Source: Dioscorea cayenensis subsp. rotundata (taxonomy: Eukaryota > Streptophyta > Magnoliopsida > Dioscoreales > Dioscoreaceae). From it: DNA of 64,000 nt. Positions within the stretch are counted from its first letter, which is position 1. Every line of letters starts with the position of its first letter. The position numbers and the translations under genes are program-made. The notes beneath the pieces were generated by a model. It ran no database searches. It saw only the letters and a program-made list of their open reading frames with translations, and was not told the origin of the DNA. The stretch covers positions 16,612,386 to 16,676,385 of the forward strand of contig NC_052481.1 of the NCBI RefSeq assembly GCF_009730915.1, in the 5' to 3' direction. Of this stretch, positions 10,967-21,339 are shown piece after piece.

Positions 10967-11500
10967 GAAGTTCGGGAGTTTATATTTCAAAAAATGAAAA
11001 AAATGTAAAAAAATAAGGTCAGGGGTTTATTTGCAAAAAAATGAAAAAAATGTAAAAAGAAAGGAAATTCGGGGGTTGTATTGCAAAAAAAATTTGGAAA
11101 ATGTGAAAAATATGAAAGTTTTGATTTTACTGCAAAATTTGAGAAAAAAAAAGTGAAAAGTGAAAAAATTAGGGTAACTGCAAAAAAATTATGAAAAGTG
11201 AAGAAACCAAGATGTAATTTTGGAAGGGTTAAAATTCAAAAATGCGAAAAAAGAAGTTTGGGAGTTTATATGCAAAAAAATATGAAAAGAAAGGAGTTCA
11301 GGGGTTTATTTGCAAAAAAAAATAAAAATAAGAAATTTTGGGTTTGTATTGCAAAAACAATGGCGAAAATATGAAAAATATAAAATCTTAGGTTTTACAG
11401 CAAATTTTGAAAAAAAAATGTGAAAAGTGAAAAAAATTATGGAAAGGGAAGAAACCATGAAAAAATGACTTTGGGGAGGTTAAAATGCATAAAATGAGAG
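10967..11500 (+). repeat. Tandem duplication of a ~284-bp A-rich unit
   Basis: Copy 1 begins with GAAGTTCGGGAGTTTATAT at 10967 and copy 2 with GAAGTTTGGGAGTTTATAT at 11251. Both then run through GGGGTTTATTTGCAAAAA, TTGTATTGCAAAAA, a GTGAAAAGTGAAAAA block, GAAGAAACCA and GGTTAAAAT in the same order. A partial copy (10920-10966) precedes them. Confidence 0.8.
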
Positions 11501-11564
11501 AATGAGAATTTTAGTAAAGTCGAGGGATATTTTTGTAAATTTGCAGGGCTACTATTATGATTTT

Positions 11565-12471
11565 TTGCTGAGTTGTAGTGGTAGAGAGCTTTTTTTTGTG
11601 AGAGTTTCATGTTTTGAAAACAAGTTGAATTTAACAGTAATCTTGAATTGAGTGGAAAATGTTTTGAAGACCACCGTCTCTTACTAAGTCCAATATAGTG
11701 GTAAAGAGTTCTCGTCGTGAGAGTTTCCTCATTATCTATTAAGACTTTGTTGATTTGAGTGGAAAATGTTTTGAAGACTTCAATGATCTCTCGCTGAGTC
11801 CAATTTAGTAGTAGAGAGCTCTCATTCAAAAGCTAAGGTAAGGATGATGTAATCCTTTTTGTATTTCTTTTATTATGTTTTTGAGAAAGTGATTTTGTTT
11901 TGTTGTGAGAGTTTTCTCGTTACCTTTTGAGACTTTCCTAAGTTGACTGGAAAATATTTTGAAGGGCACCAACTTATGTTGAGTCCAATCTAGTGGTAGA
12001 AAGCCCTTTTTGTCAGAGTTTTCTCAATACTTCTTGAGACTCTCTTGAGTTAAGTGGAAAGTCTTTTGAAGACCACCCACTAATATTGAAGTTCAATATA
12101 GTGGTAGAGAACCCTCGTGTGAGAGTTTCCTTATTATCTCTTGAGACTTTTTTTAGACTCTCTTGAGTGAGTGGAAAATGTTTTGAAGACCGCCAACTCA
12201 TGTTGAGTAAAATGTAGTGGTAGAGAACTCTCTCTGTGAGAGTTTTCTCATTCCTCTTGAGACTTTTCCGAGCGAGTGGAAAATATTTTGAAGACCACCA
12301 ACTAATGTTAGATGTCCAAAGTAGTGATAGAGAGCTCTCATTGTGAAAGTTTCTTCATTATCTTTTAAGACTCTCTTAAGTGTGAAAAACCTCTTAAGAT
12401 TCTCTTAAATAAAAATCTCTTGAAGACCGGTAACTCTTGTGGAGTCAAAAGCAGTGATGAATAGCTCTCCT
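11565..12471 (+). repeat. Minisatellite, unit about 105-117 bp, seven copies
   Basis: Each unit contains AGTGGAAAATGTTTTGAAGA, then AACTCATGTTGAGTCCAAT, GTAGTGGTAGAGAGCTCTC, GTGAGAGTTTCCTCATTATC and TCTTGAGACTCTCTTGAG. Units start near 11651, 11758, 11946, 12053, 12170, 12275 and 12404. One interval is longer (187) because of an extra T-rich piece at 11835-11905. The array is cut by the CACTA element at 12472; a short remnant (CCTCTTGAGATCC) follows at 21069. Confidence 0.85.
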
Positions 12472-12499
12472 CACTACAAGAAAGTTACAATTTAAAAAC

Positions 12500-13140
12500 A
12501 GAATATTAGAAACGGAATTTATTCTGTCTGAACTTGCAACAGATTAGCAACGGAATAACAATCGTTTTAAATATAATTTTAATAACAACGGCTTACAAAC
12601 GGGCATTTAAAAATATGATTTATTAAAATTTTAAAAACTATCCGTTTGTAATCCATTTTTAATAGAAAGGGACTAGAAACGGATTTAAAAATTAATATAT
12701 TATTTAAATATTATTAAATATTAAAAATACCCGTTTCTAATCCGTTTCTACGGGACTAGAAACGTATTTAAAAATTAATATATTATTTAAATATCATTAA
12801 ATATTAAAAAATATCCGTTTCTAATCCGTTTCTAATAAAAAGAATTATAAACGGATTTTAAAATTAATATATTATTTAAATATCATTAAATATTAAAAAA
12901 TATCCGTTTCTAATTCGTATCTACTAGAAAGACTAGAAACGGATTAAAAAAATAATATATTATTTAAATATTATCAAATATTAGAAAATGTTCGTTTTTT
13001 CGAATAGAAAGGGAGTAAAAACGGAATTAAAAATTAATATATTATTTAAATATTATTAAATATTAGAAAACATCCGTTTCTAATCCGTTTCTAATAGAAA
13101 AGGACTAGAAACGGATTTAAAAATTAATATATTATTGCTT
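12500..13140. repeat. Left CACTA subterminal repeats
   Basis: About five copies of an ~85-bp unit. Each unit holds AAACGGATTTAAAAATTAAT, an ATTATTTAAATATTATTAAA stretch, and ATCCGTTTCTAATCCGTTTC. The ends of each unit are inverted relative to each other, giving alternating AAACGGAT and ATCCGTTT sites. Confidence 0.85.
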
Positions 13141-13501
13141 GCTATTAATGTCATGTTATCATCTCAAATAATTAATACTTATTCAATCCAGTTCACATGA
13201 GAAATTATTTATATCGAAGTATTGAAATATTTGAAATGATTATAATTAGTTTAGACTAAAATTTATCATATTTGATAAACTTTAGTTTTTTCTTTCATAG
13301 AGTCTTATAAAATCATGTGCAAAATTATATATAAATAAATAAATTTAAAAAATTACAAAAATTACAAAAATAAGTTAATCTTATGTCAAATAAAAATGTC
13401 TTCTCATTTTAAATGAGTATAAAGTCTTCCCATTAATTAATGAAGAAAAATAAGGTTGGAATGAACTCAGGTCATCTTAGAATGACTCCTATCGAACGGT
13501 C

Positions 13502-13939
13502 TTGGTTCCTCTGATGAAATCCCAGCAAATCCCGTCCATTGATTTTGCCGTGCGGTGGAAAATACAAGTAAAGCTTGCTTTTCTTCTTCATTTTGCCGCT
13601 CTTCAATCGATCCCTCGAAGTACCCCCGCCGCCGTGCCGCCGCCGCCGCCGCCGGCGCGGCGCATCTCCCTCTCCTTGCTTATCTCTGGCGTGTTCTTCT
13701 TTGTCGGTGCTATTGGGATCGTCTTCGCCATTGTCGTGCTCCTTCGCCCCCCGCGGACTGTGCAGGTTTCGGTGTTCCGGTGTGGGAGAGCTGAGGACAC
13801 GCTTAGGAACTTCCGATTGAGATCTAGCGTTGGTGCCGATGCTGGGTTGGAGGATCGACCGAAGCTGCTGGACTTCGTCGGGCTGCGCTTCGGAGCACTT
13901 GGTTTCCTTCCGATCCGGAGGCTCTAGCTCGGTACTTAT
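13502..13939 (+). pseudogene. Captured 5' exon of a GT31 beta-1,3-galactosyltransferase-like gene
   Basis: GC-rich first-exon sequence in an AT-rich element. Residues read STPAAVPPPPPPARR, then a membrane anchor LLISGVFFFVGAIGIVFAIV, then RPPRTVQVSVFRCGRAEDTL and RPKLLDFVG, as in the N-terminal Golgi anchor and stem of plant GT31 enzymes (B3GALT12-14 group). After FVG the frame is lost. Shifting frame in the following bases reads AALRSTWFPSDPEAL, the next conserved block, so a short internal deletion removed the residues between FVG and AALR and broke the frame. A GTACTTATT donor follows near 13935. The DxD catalytic exons are absent, so the copy cannot be an active enzyme. The assignment is by family pattern only. 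Confidence 0.6.
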
Positions 13940-14381
13940 TCTTCTTATTCTTCTTCTTCAATGCTTTGATTTTGATTTTTCGAGTTAGAGATCTAACCGA
14001 ATTTAATGCGAATACATGGTTTGATTTTGATTTTTCGAGTTAGGCTCTAGCTCTAGTATCTTTGAGGAGTTCGATCATTAAGGGAATTTTAGGGTTTCCA
14101 TTCCTAGTGCTTGATTTCTCTATTGAAGAGCTGAGAATCCTAGTTCCCACCCTGCCTTTTTTTTCCTCTCAAGTTGTTTGATCGATTGAAAACCTAATTA
14201 GATACCAGTTTCTCTGAGCTTAAATGGCTATAGAAAGCTAGAGTTGATGTGATTAGTACTATTGTAGAATTCTTGGTTGTTGGCTTGTTTCTTACTTTAG
14301 TATATTTTCTATTCGTGGATATATTGAAATTTGGGTATTGGTAATGTTCTTCTGATGATTATTTGTTTTTCCTTTTGATAG

Positions 14382-14500
14382 AACTAAGGCTGATCCTGTT
14401 ATTCTGGCTGAGTATGTGGTGGCATTGCTGAGGAATGACAAGCCCAAAAAGGAACTGCAGAAGCTGTGCGCGGATAGCTTGGTTGAGTTTCTGGGGCCGA
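14382..14500 (+). pseudogene. Captured exon of a PWI-like (RBM26/27- or CCCH-type) RNA-binding protein
   Basis: An exon between TTTTGATAG and GTATGTTC reads DPVILAEYVVALLRNDKP then KKELQKLCADSLVEFLG. This is the PWI-like helical domain at the N terminus of RBM26/27-type CCCH zinc-finger/RRM proteins, where the family reads DPxxLAxYVxALLKxDKPxxEL. Its neighbours in the parent gene are missing. The 3' end of the exon plus intron is repeated downstream (15066). Isolated and without a start codon, it is a fragment. Confidence 0.6.
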
Positions 14501-15420
14501 GTATGTTCATTCTTGCCTCTTGTATTATAGGCTTCTTAGGTCTTTTACTGTTTTACATCTAATGCTTGTGCTATTTGTACATGCTCCTTTTCTCCTTATA
14601 TTCGTAATTGGGGTGCTCAGTTAATTGCTTCTTTTGTCTAAAGATTGTTGTGTGATGAAATTGGAATCAATGAAGATCTCACTGTCGTTATCTAAAACCA
14701 ATGATCTTTATTTGTTGCGTACTATGTAGAATTGATTGCTTGGCCGAGTATGTGTATTCTTGCCTTGTGCATTATATTCATCTTTATGACTTATATTGTT
14801 TTAAAGGCATGCTTGTTGATCAATATCATAGAGAATTTTGTGGTTTACTGAAAATTCTGAATCATTATGTTTTTCCAAAAGCAAATAACTTTGAAATCTT
14901 ATGCTTGTGCTACTTGTACGTTTTCCTTTTCTCATATTTGGCATGTTCAGTCAATAGCTTCTTTTGTATATGGACTGTCTTGTGATAAAATTAGAATCGA
15001 CGTAGATCTTGCAATTATTGTCTTAAACCAATGATCTTAACTTGTTGTTTTGAATATTTTGCATAGATAGCTTGGTTGGATTTTTAGGTCCAAGCATGTC
15101 CATTCTTGCCCAAATGCATTATCAGCTTCTTAATGGCTTTTATTGTTTTGCAAGGTGGGTTTGTGACCCATATCGGAGAATTTTGTCATTTGCTTAGAAT
15201 TTTGAACATTATGTTCATCCAAAAGCAAATATATTAGAAATCTAATGCTTATGCTAACATACAGGATTCTTTTCTTTTTATGTAAGTATCTGGCATGTTC
15301 AGTTTATAGCTTCTTCTTTCTTTAGACTGTCTTGTAATTAAGTTTGAATTGGCAAAGATCTGGCTGCCGCTATCCGAAACCAGTGATCTTTATTTGGTGT
15401 TTCACTATTTAATACGGAGA
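14471..15420 (+). repeat. Three imperfect tandem copies of exon-end plus intron sequence
   Basis: Three units begin near 14483, 14729 and 15066. Each runs from GATAGCTTGGTTG...CCATTCTTGCC through GAGAATTTTGT, AATGCTTGTGCTA, GGCATGTTCAGT, AGCTTCTTTTGT, GACTGTCTTGT and CCAATGATCTTTATTTG, in the same order. The first copy lacks the GAGAATTTTGT part. Confidence 0.75.
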
Positions 15421-16749
15421 GTCATTTAAATGTTTTCTAATGTAATGATGTTGTCCTGTATTGATTGCATAGACAGAAATCAATATGTCAATTTGCGTTT
15501 CGAATCACATAGTTGTTTGGATTCTTCACCGCAACATGACATAGATTACTTGCCATGATTATTACTGTCTCAATAAGGGAGCATCCCTTCATTATTCCGT
15601 TTTCATTTGATTTTCCATCACAACCTTATATATACTTCTATTTATGGCATGTAATTAGTGATAGCTCGGAGGCATTGATCTCCACCTGGAGAGCTGATGT
15701 TTTACATACAACTCAGAATATGCTAACCTAGATTTTTTTTTTCCACTTCTGGATTCGTATGTATTGTGCATGAAAATAAAAAAAGAAAGAGATTCATTCA
15801 TGGAAAAGTGACATATATGTTTTACACTGGTTTCACTAGTTGGAGGTGCAGAGGATGCAACTATATCACTGGTTGGAATTTTTAATTTATTTCCAGTTAG
15901 ATGTGTTTTTGAATTCCTGTAATTTTTAAGGTTATTTGTCTGGATTTTCCATTGAGCTTCTTATATATGTTTGCATTTTTGCTCTTGCAATGAATTTGGA
16001 TTTATTTGCATAATCACGTATGAGATTGATCTTTCATTTTATCTGCTGTATTTATATAACTTTTGTAAGGTGCATTGTTGATTTTGATTTTGTGGCTGTC
16101 AAAGTATTTGAAAAGAGAGGTTTTTCATTTGAAAGAAAGGATAATTTAAGAAGAATAAATGATCAAAATGTCACATTTTTTTACTTTATTTATTAACAGC
16201 TCTTTTTGGTTTAAATTTTGTCGATCATTATGAATAATGAACCCATGACAACTTAAAACTAAGCTGAACCTTGTAAAATCTCAAGTGTCTGAAACAAGCT
16301 GCTCATTTTAGAAATCACCACCTAATAAAATGGATGCCTTCAACATTCTTATCTATTCATACAAGGCCATAATGTTCTTGTGCTGCAGGTATAAAAATTA
16401 TATGCATGTCTGCCAAACAATTCATGGTGGTACTGTTCAATTGCTTGAAATCCAAATGATGCTGTTTTAAATTACACTGTGGTTGTGTTAAAGTCATTAT
16501 TATCTCATAACTGAGGTTGTTTTTATTCTTTCTAACTGAGGTTGTTTTTATTCTTTCTAGTTGTAAAATTCTTGATTTTAACTGGTAAAATTCAGGAAAT
16601 TGTTTTTCTCAAATATGTTGTTGTCCTAGAGCAAAAGAAGTTTTCTATTCTTACTGCCACATCTTCTGCATTGCCCTTATTTTAATTTGTAATTTTTTTC
16701 CTACATCATGTTTATTGATTTCAAGTGATGTCATTGTTATAAATTTCAG
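15421..16749. other. Intron-like T-rich sequence inside the CACTA
   Basis: No coding sequence is recognised. It is T-rich like plant introns and ends in the acceptor TTTCAG at 16749, so it is probably intron sequence captured together with the LEM3 exons. Confidence 0.4.
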
Positions 16750-17199
16750 ATTCTAGGTTTACACAACAAGAGCTACCTGCTTGCAAACCAATACTGACTC
16801 TTGGGATTGTAAGCTGGATTCTGAACCAAAAAGTCTTGTTTTTCTTTTTAATTTGCTTTGTGGTGTTGTAAATAATTGCTCTGTTTACAGGTTATTTTAA
16901 CATTTGCTGCCATTGGTGTTATTTTCATTCCAATTGGGCTTGCTTCATTGTCTGCATCAGAACGTGTAACTTCCTTGTTTTTGTGTTTTTTTGGATCAGT
17001 ACACATTGCCCATAGTGTATATATGTTCCTCTCCAATTAACTCTTCCTTTTTGACATTTAGGTTGTTGAAATTGTAGATCGATGTGACTTAGATTGCATT
17101 CCAAAGGAGTTACGCAATGATAAGCTTGGATTTATACAGAGTTGTCAAACTAACAAAACATGTACTAGAAGTGTTGTAGTATTCCAAGTTATTTTGAAG
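16750..17199 (+). pseudogene. Captured exons of a LEM3/CDC50 (ALA-interacting subunit) gene (16750-16808, 16891-16965, 17062-17199)
   Basis: Three exons in the right order and frame. The first reads SRFTQQELPACKPILTLGI. The second reads VILTFAAIGVIFIPIGLASL, the first membrane span, followed by SASER. The third reads VVEIVDRCDLDCIP, LRNDKLGFIQSCQTNKTCTR and stops resembling the family after SVVVFQ. The family (ALIS in plants) is the beta subunit of P4-ATPase lipid flippases in endomembranes and has FTQQxLPACKPILTP, VEIVxRYDxxCIP and NKTCTR at these places. The start, the long lumenal domain and the second membrane span are absent. All introns are retained, so it was copied at the DNA level. 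The third exon runs into a small foldback sequence. Confidence 0.78.
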
Positions 17200-17276
17200 G
17201 TGGTGTTTGGTTGGGGAGGTTAGAAGATGTTGTGATAAACTAGCTTGTCCCAACATACCCCACAACCAAATACTCT
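17200..17276. repeat. Small foldback (MITE-like) sequence
   Basis: GTGGTGTTTGGTTGGGGAGG on the left is imperfectly complementary to CCCCACAACCAAATACTC on the right, forming a ~75-base hairpin. Such GTTTGGTTGGGG ends are common in short plant MITEs. It interrupts the LEM3 exon. Confidence 0.4.
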
Positions 17277-17555
17277 CTTTGCCTTTAATGCTCCTAGTTT
17301 TGTTTGTGACATCATGTCTAAATTCTCAGAATGTGTGATCCTCCCTTTTTGGTGTGCAACCTGCCCTATAATGGTTGAGAGTAGTCAAGATCTTTTTGAT
17401 GTATTGTAAGTTAGTTGAACACATAGATTGGGGATGATTTGTTATTTAATTTCATTTTCTTCCTTCATATAAATTGTGTTGTTTGTGCATTAGCATAGGT
17501 TACTGTTTTCAGATAATGGTTAATTAGTGAATGACCAATCATGTTCCATTTGCAG

Positions 17556-17635
17556 ATGAACCGTTTCATGCTATTAACAGTGAACTGCAAGAGCTACCAT
17601 CTGTAGAACTATCAATTCTTCCTTTAATTTTGAAG
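17556..17635 (+). pseudogene. Possible captured exon, unknown gene
   Basis: An 80-base open stretch bounded by TTTGCAG and a GTGCTG donor, reading EPFHAINSELQELPSVELSI then LPLILK. The splice borders and composition look exonic, but I do not recognise the protein. Confidence 0.35.
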
Positions 17636-17639
17636 GTGC

Positions 17640-19570
17640 TGACAATTTATATAATTCGTAAATCAGCATTTTTCATGCTATATCTAGCTTGTATGATTTT
17701 TGCTCATGCTAATCTTCTGTTTACATCTTTGTTAGAAAATTGTACCAAATCAGTTCTTTAATTAGTTGTTACATTTACATTCCTTATTTTAGTTTTTTAA
17801 TCATTCAGTTGTTTGCCCTTAAATTCAAATTTGTCTTTTGCTCTAGAGCTTCATGATTGCATTATTGTTAATTCACCAGGCCCTATGTTCTTGCAGCATG
17901 TGTCATTTCTCAATTGCTAAAACATGTAAAATATAATACACTTGTTTTATTTGGTAATGAACATTTTAGAGGTAAATTCTGTTGGAGTGATGTTCTAACT
18001 GATTCCAGATCTTCTATTGGGTGGGTGACAAATTGTAGCATGGCCCATTAGGACTTGAACACAATATATAGTTATGGGGGTTTGGGTTTTGTATAATAGT
18101 GTTTTGTGCCTAATTATGTCAGCTTGTTTAGGACAAGGAAATATTCATGGTAATGCCTACAAACCATCTGAGAAAATCAGTATACTATCATAAGTAGACT
18201 TCTCTTGTTATTATGTCTTGCAGAAACATAATATTATTAATGATGAGTCATGATTTCATCTTAAGTTTTTGCTACATATCTAACTGCATGAGAAAATGAT
18301 GAATCCAATTTCCACTTAGGTGTAACTAGCATATGATTAGACTAATATGGAAGAAAAAAGATGATGTCAATCGTTCTTTTTGATGCATAACATTTATTTC
18401 CATTATCAATTGACATGGTTTAGGTTTAGAAGTTGTCTAAGCATTAGAATAATGTGTTTATGTGCTAGGGGTAGTTTGGTAATTTCTTTTTTTGGGTCTG
18501 CATAAGTGTACCAGATTTGGTGGATTTATTTTGAATTTTGTTGTAAATTGAGTTATCAATAAGTCTAAAAATCTAGATAAGTTTTTGTTTAAATAAGTCT
18601 TTTTCCCATTTATGTCAAACTCTTGCGTAAGTTCTAATATTTCTGTAAGTGAGATGAGTATTTGTAGGAAAGGAATCAGTGAATTATTCTCATGTTTTTT
18701 TAGCTTAATGTCCTATTTTGAGGTGTGATTGCCTAGCCTTCCTGCATCACTTTATATATAAAGTCTCTGTTAGTTCATTTTTGGGGCAATGATTTTTTTT
18801 TTTAATAATGTTTTATAAATTTTGGTTGTCCAAGAAAGGTAACAGATCCATATTTCTAGTTCAGTTGGGGGCATCATATATAATTGTTTTGTTTCAATCA
18901 TAGAAAGTCTCCTTTAGATCCTTTATATAACATGATATATAGATCCTGGGATAGATAGATAATAGATTGATGTATATTATATATATCTATAGAGAGAGAA
19001 ATGAGAATAAGAAATCACTTAGTTAAATTGTTCATGTGGAACACCACATCCTCTTCCAATATGTTGCCATGTGTCAGTTTTTCCGAACATTAAAAGATTA
19101 AATTAACATAGAGCATATATATATACATAATAAAAATATTAAAAAATTGAAAAATATGAAAATTTATTTAGAGAACTTAAAGTATTAAAAACTACACATA
19201 CTTTATTGTAATAACACAAAAAATTTTAAGTTAAAAGGATTTGTAGCATAATGATAGTGGTGTAAGACTTTCAATGTCTTATATTTAAGTCTCACTAGAT
19301 ACAACTATGATAATGGATTCTCATTTTTAAGTTCGGGATATATGGCATCACCAAGATCAATTTCTAACCCATGAGTCTGTTTTTCCTGGACTAATTGCAT
19401 TTCTCGTAAGTTTTTGTCATAAAAATAAATTTTTTAAATAATTACTTCTTTTTTAGTTTCGAGGGGAAGTATAAACAAAAATTAGATTACAGTGTAGAAT
19501 TTATAAATTTTGAATCAATGCATGTGTCTGACTCTGCATGGAAGACATGGACCGAGGCATGAAATTCCCC
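17640..19570. other. Non-coding interior of the CACTA element
   Basis: T-rich, no protein recognised. 18955-19015 holds ATAGAT and TATATA simple sequence. 19230-19320 (GGATTTGTAGCATAATGATAG to ATTTAAGTCTCAC) resembles a decayed tRNA-related short repeat, but this is weak. Confidence 0.4.
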
Positions 19571-20458
19571 AGAATTTAAAACTTGTTGTGAGAAAGCTAC
19601 CGCAAACCGACTCACTGAGATTGTAGGACCTGGATCTGGTATATCCCGACACACAGGAGGTTCCATTTCTCATGCTTCCCATGCGGATAGATTGGTAATT
19701 TGTTTAATATTTATATAAATGTGCTTTTAAATTATAAAGAATTTGTTTAGTGCTAATTATAACAAAATTCAATTTGTTATATTATTCTAGCGATCGAGGC
19801 TTGGACGTGATCCTTGGCCTTTTGAGCTTTTTGAAGTAACTCATACAAAGAAGGGTACCTCCATGCTTGTTGATGCACGTGCTCAATCTGTTAAGGTAAG
19901 CGGAACAATTTTTTGTGCGGTTTTTAATTATAGACTTTCTTTACAATGTTATTGTGAATTTATATTAGGTTGGTTTAAGAATAATATTTAATGAGTTGAG
20001 TTAATTGATGTAGGATCGCTATCTGGAGCTTGTGGAGCAAGCATCTCAAACACAAGAAGGGCATGACGAACTTCCTATTGTGGATGAAACAACTTTGTAC
20101 TATGAGGCTGTTGGGGGAGGGAAAAAAAAGTCGGGTTTATGGAATAGGGTCCCAGGGGTGTATCTTTTATCCATATTCATCTTCGAGTTTGTCCACAGGT
20201 TCATCATCTGAGGCACTACATGCTGAGATTAGAGATTTGCGTCAAACTCTTAGTCAAGTCTAAGATCGTGAGGAGAGGCTTCAACAGACGCTTGGCCAAG
20301 TACAAGATAATAACAAGGAGCTTCAAAAAAGTTTGCTTGAAATGAAAGAGGAGAGGGACCAATATCGTGCAGAGATGATGTGTCAAATGAAGGACATGAT
20401 GATGAGTTTAAAGAGGAGGATTCTTCAGCAGTCGCAGTTTACCACACAGGACTCATAG
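19571..20458 (+). pseudogene. En/Spm-type accessory transposase (Ptta/En/Spm, Transposase_24) C-terminal part, broken
   Basis: Exon 1 (to 19694) has EFKTCCEKATANRLTE, GISRHTGGSISHASHADRL. Exon 2 (19791-19895) has GRDPWPFELFEVTHTKKGT then MLVDARAQSVK. Exon 3 (20014-20458) has DRYLELVEQASQTQE, YYEAVGGGKKKS, RVYGIGSQG and a Gln/Glu/Met-rich coiled-coil tail. This order (FELFxxTHTKK, then EAVGGxKKxRVYGxGS, then coiled coil) is that of plant Ptta/En/Spm proteins. There is a frame slip at the A-run at about 20122-20129 and an in-frame TAA at 20261-20263 where Gln is expected, so it is inactive. The N-terminal DNA-binding half is missing; just upstream an in-frame TGA ends the similarity. It lies beside the right subterminal repeats. 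Confidence 0.8.
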
Positions 20459-20669
20459 CCAGTTACTGATGATTATGATGTTGACTTATAGTTGTATTTG
20501 TCGTATATTTATTATTTTGTGTTGAACATATATACTTAAATATTTCTTTTTGTATGAATTGATGAGTTTATCTTATTTGTTGGTGTTCTAGGTTAAAAAT
20601 TTATGTAGTAGGTTTTTAAAAAAAAATTAGGGATATAATTTCTATTTTATTTTATTGACTTAAATGTTA

Positions 20670-21050
20670 GAAACGGATTAGAAACGGTTTTATTTGTTTG
20701 AATATTGTTTTTAAATTTTAAAAAAACTTTAGGAACGGATTAGTAACACAAAAGCTATTATTTCTAATAGGGGAACAAAAATAAAACAGAATATATTCCG
20801 TTTGGAATCCGATTCTATTTTTGTAACTTAGAACGGATTAGTAACACATCTTATTTCGTTTTAATTTTTCAAAAATTAGAAATATAATGTTTCCGTTTCC
20901 AATCCGTTTTCAAATTTAGAAATGGAATATTTTTCCCGTTTCTATTTAAATTAGAAACAAAGGTATTCGAAACAGATAAATTCCGTTTCTAATCCATTGC
21001 TAATTCACTTTAGCAACGGATTAGAAACGAAAAATACTATTTTTAAACAG
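20670..21050. repeat. Right CACTA subterminal repeats
   Basis: Short sites GAAACGGATTAGAAACGG, TTCCGTTTCTAATCC and variants in both orientations, matching those on the left side. Spacing is 20-60 bases. Confidence 0.8.
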
Positions 21051-21066
21051 TAATTTTCTTGTAGTG

Positions 21067-21305
21067 GGCCTCTTGAGATCCATATCGATCAATAGTGATA
21101 TTTCTCTAAAAAAAATTATTGAATGATGCTTACACTTCACATGTAAAAAAAAAAGAGTAAAAAAAAAGAAAAAAGAAAAAGAGTTCTCTCAAATTCACTA
21201 AAAGAAGCTCAACTAGTGAAAAAAGATAGTTTTATAAGTGATGACTAAAAAAAGTTCTTTGAGTGAAAAACTTTGAGCGAAATTTTTTTTCAAGTGATTG
21301 ATACA

Positions 21306-21339
<34 letters not shown>

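Larger units (their letters stand above)
12472..21066 (+). mobile_element. CACTA (En/Spm) transposon carrying captured gene fragments
   Basis: The element starts CACTACAAGAAA at 12472 and ends TTTCTTGTAGTG at 21066. The inverted match continues about 37 bases (left AGTTACAATTTAAAAACAG, right AATTACTGTTTAAAAATAG). Subterminal arrays of AAACGGATTAGAAACGG-type repeats occupy 12500-13140 and 20670-21050, as in known CACTA elements. A decayed En/Spm accessory transposase lies at 19571-20458 near the right end. Between 13500 and about 17640 lie exon-like pieces of unrelated host genes with intact splice sites. The flanking 3-mers (CCT left, GGC right) do not match, so no target duplication is visible. 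No TNP2-type main transposase was seen, so it is probably non-autonomous. Confidence 0.9.

Noticed and set aside
13575..13820. Overlapping ORFs in other frames of the GC-rich exon
   Set aside because: Shadows of the GT31-like frame; runs of Arg and Ala from CCG/GCC triplets only.
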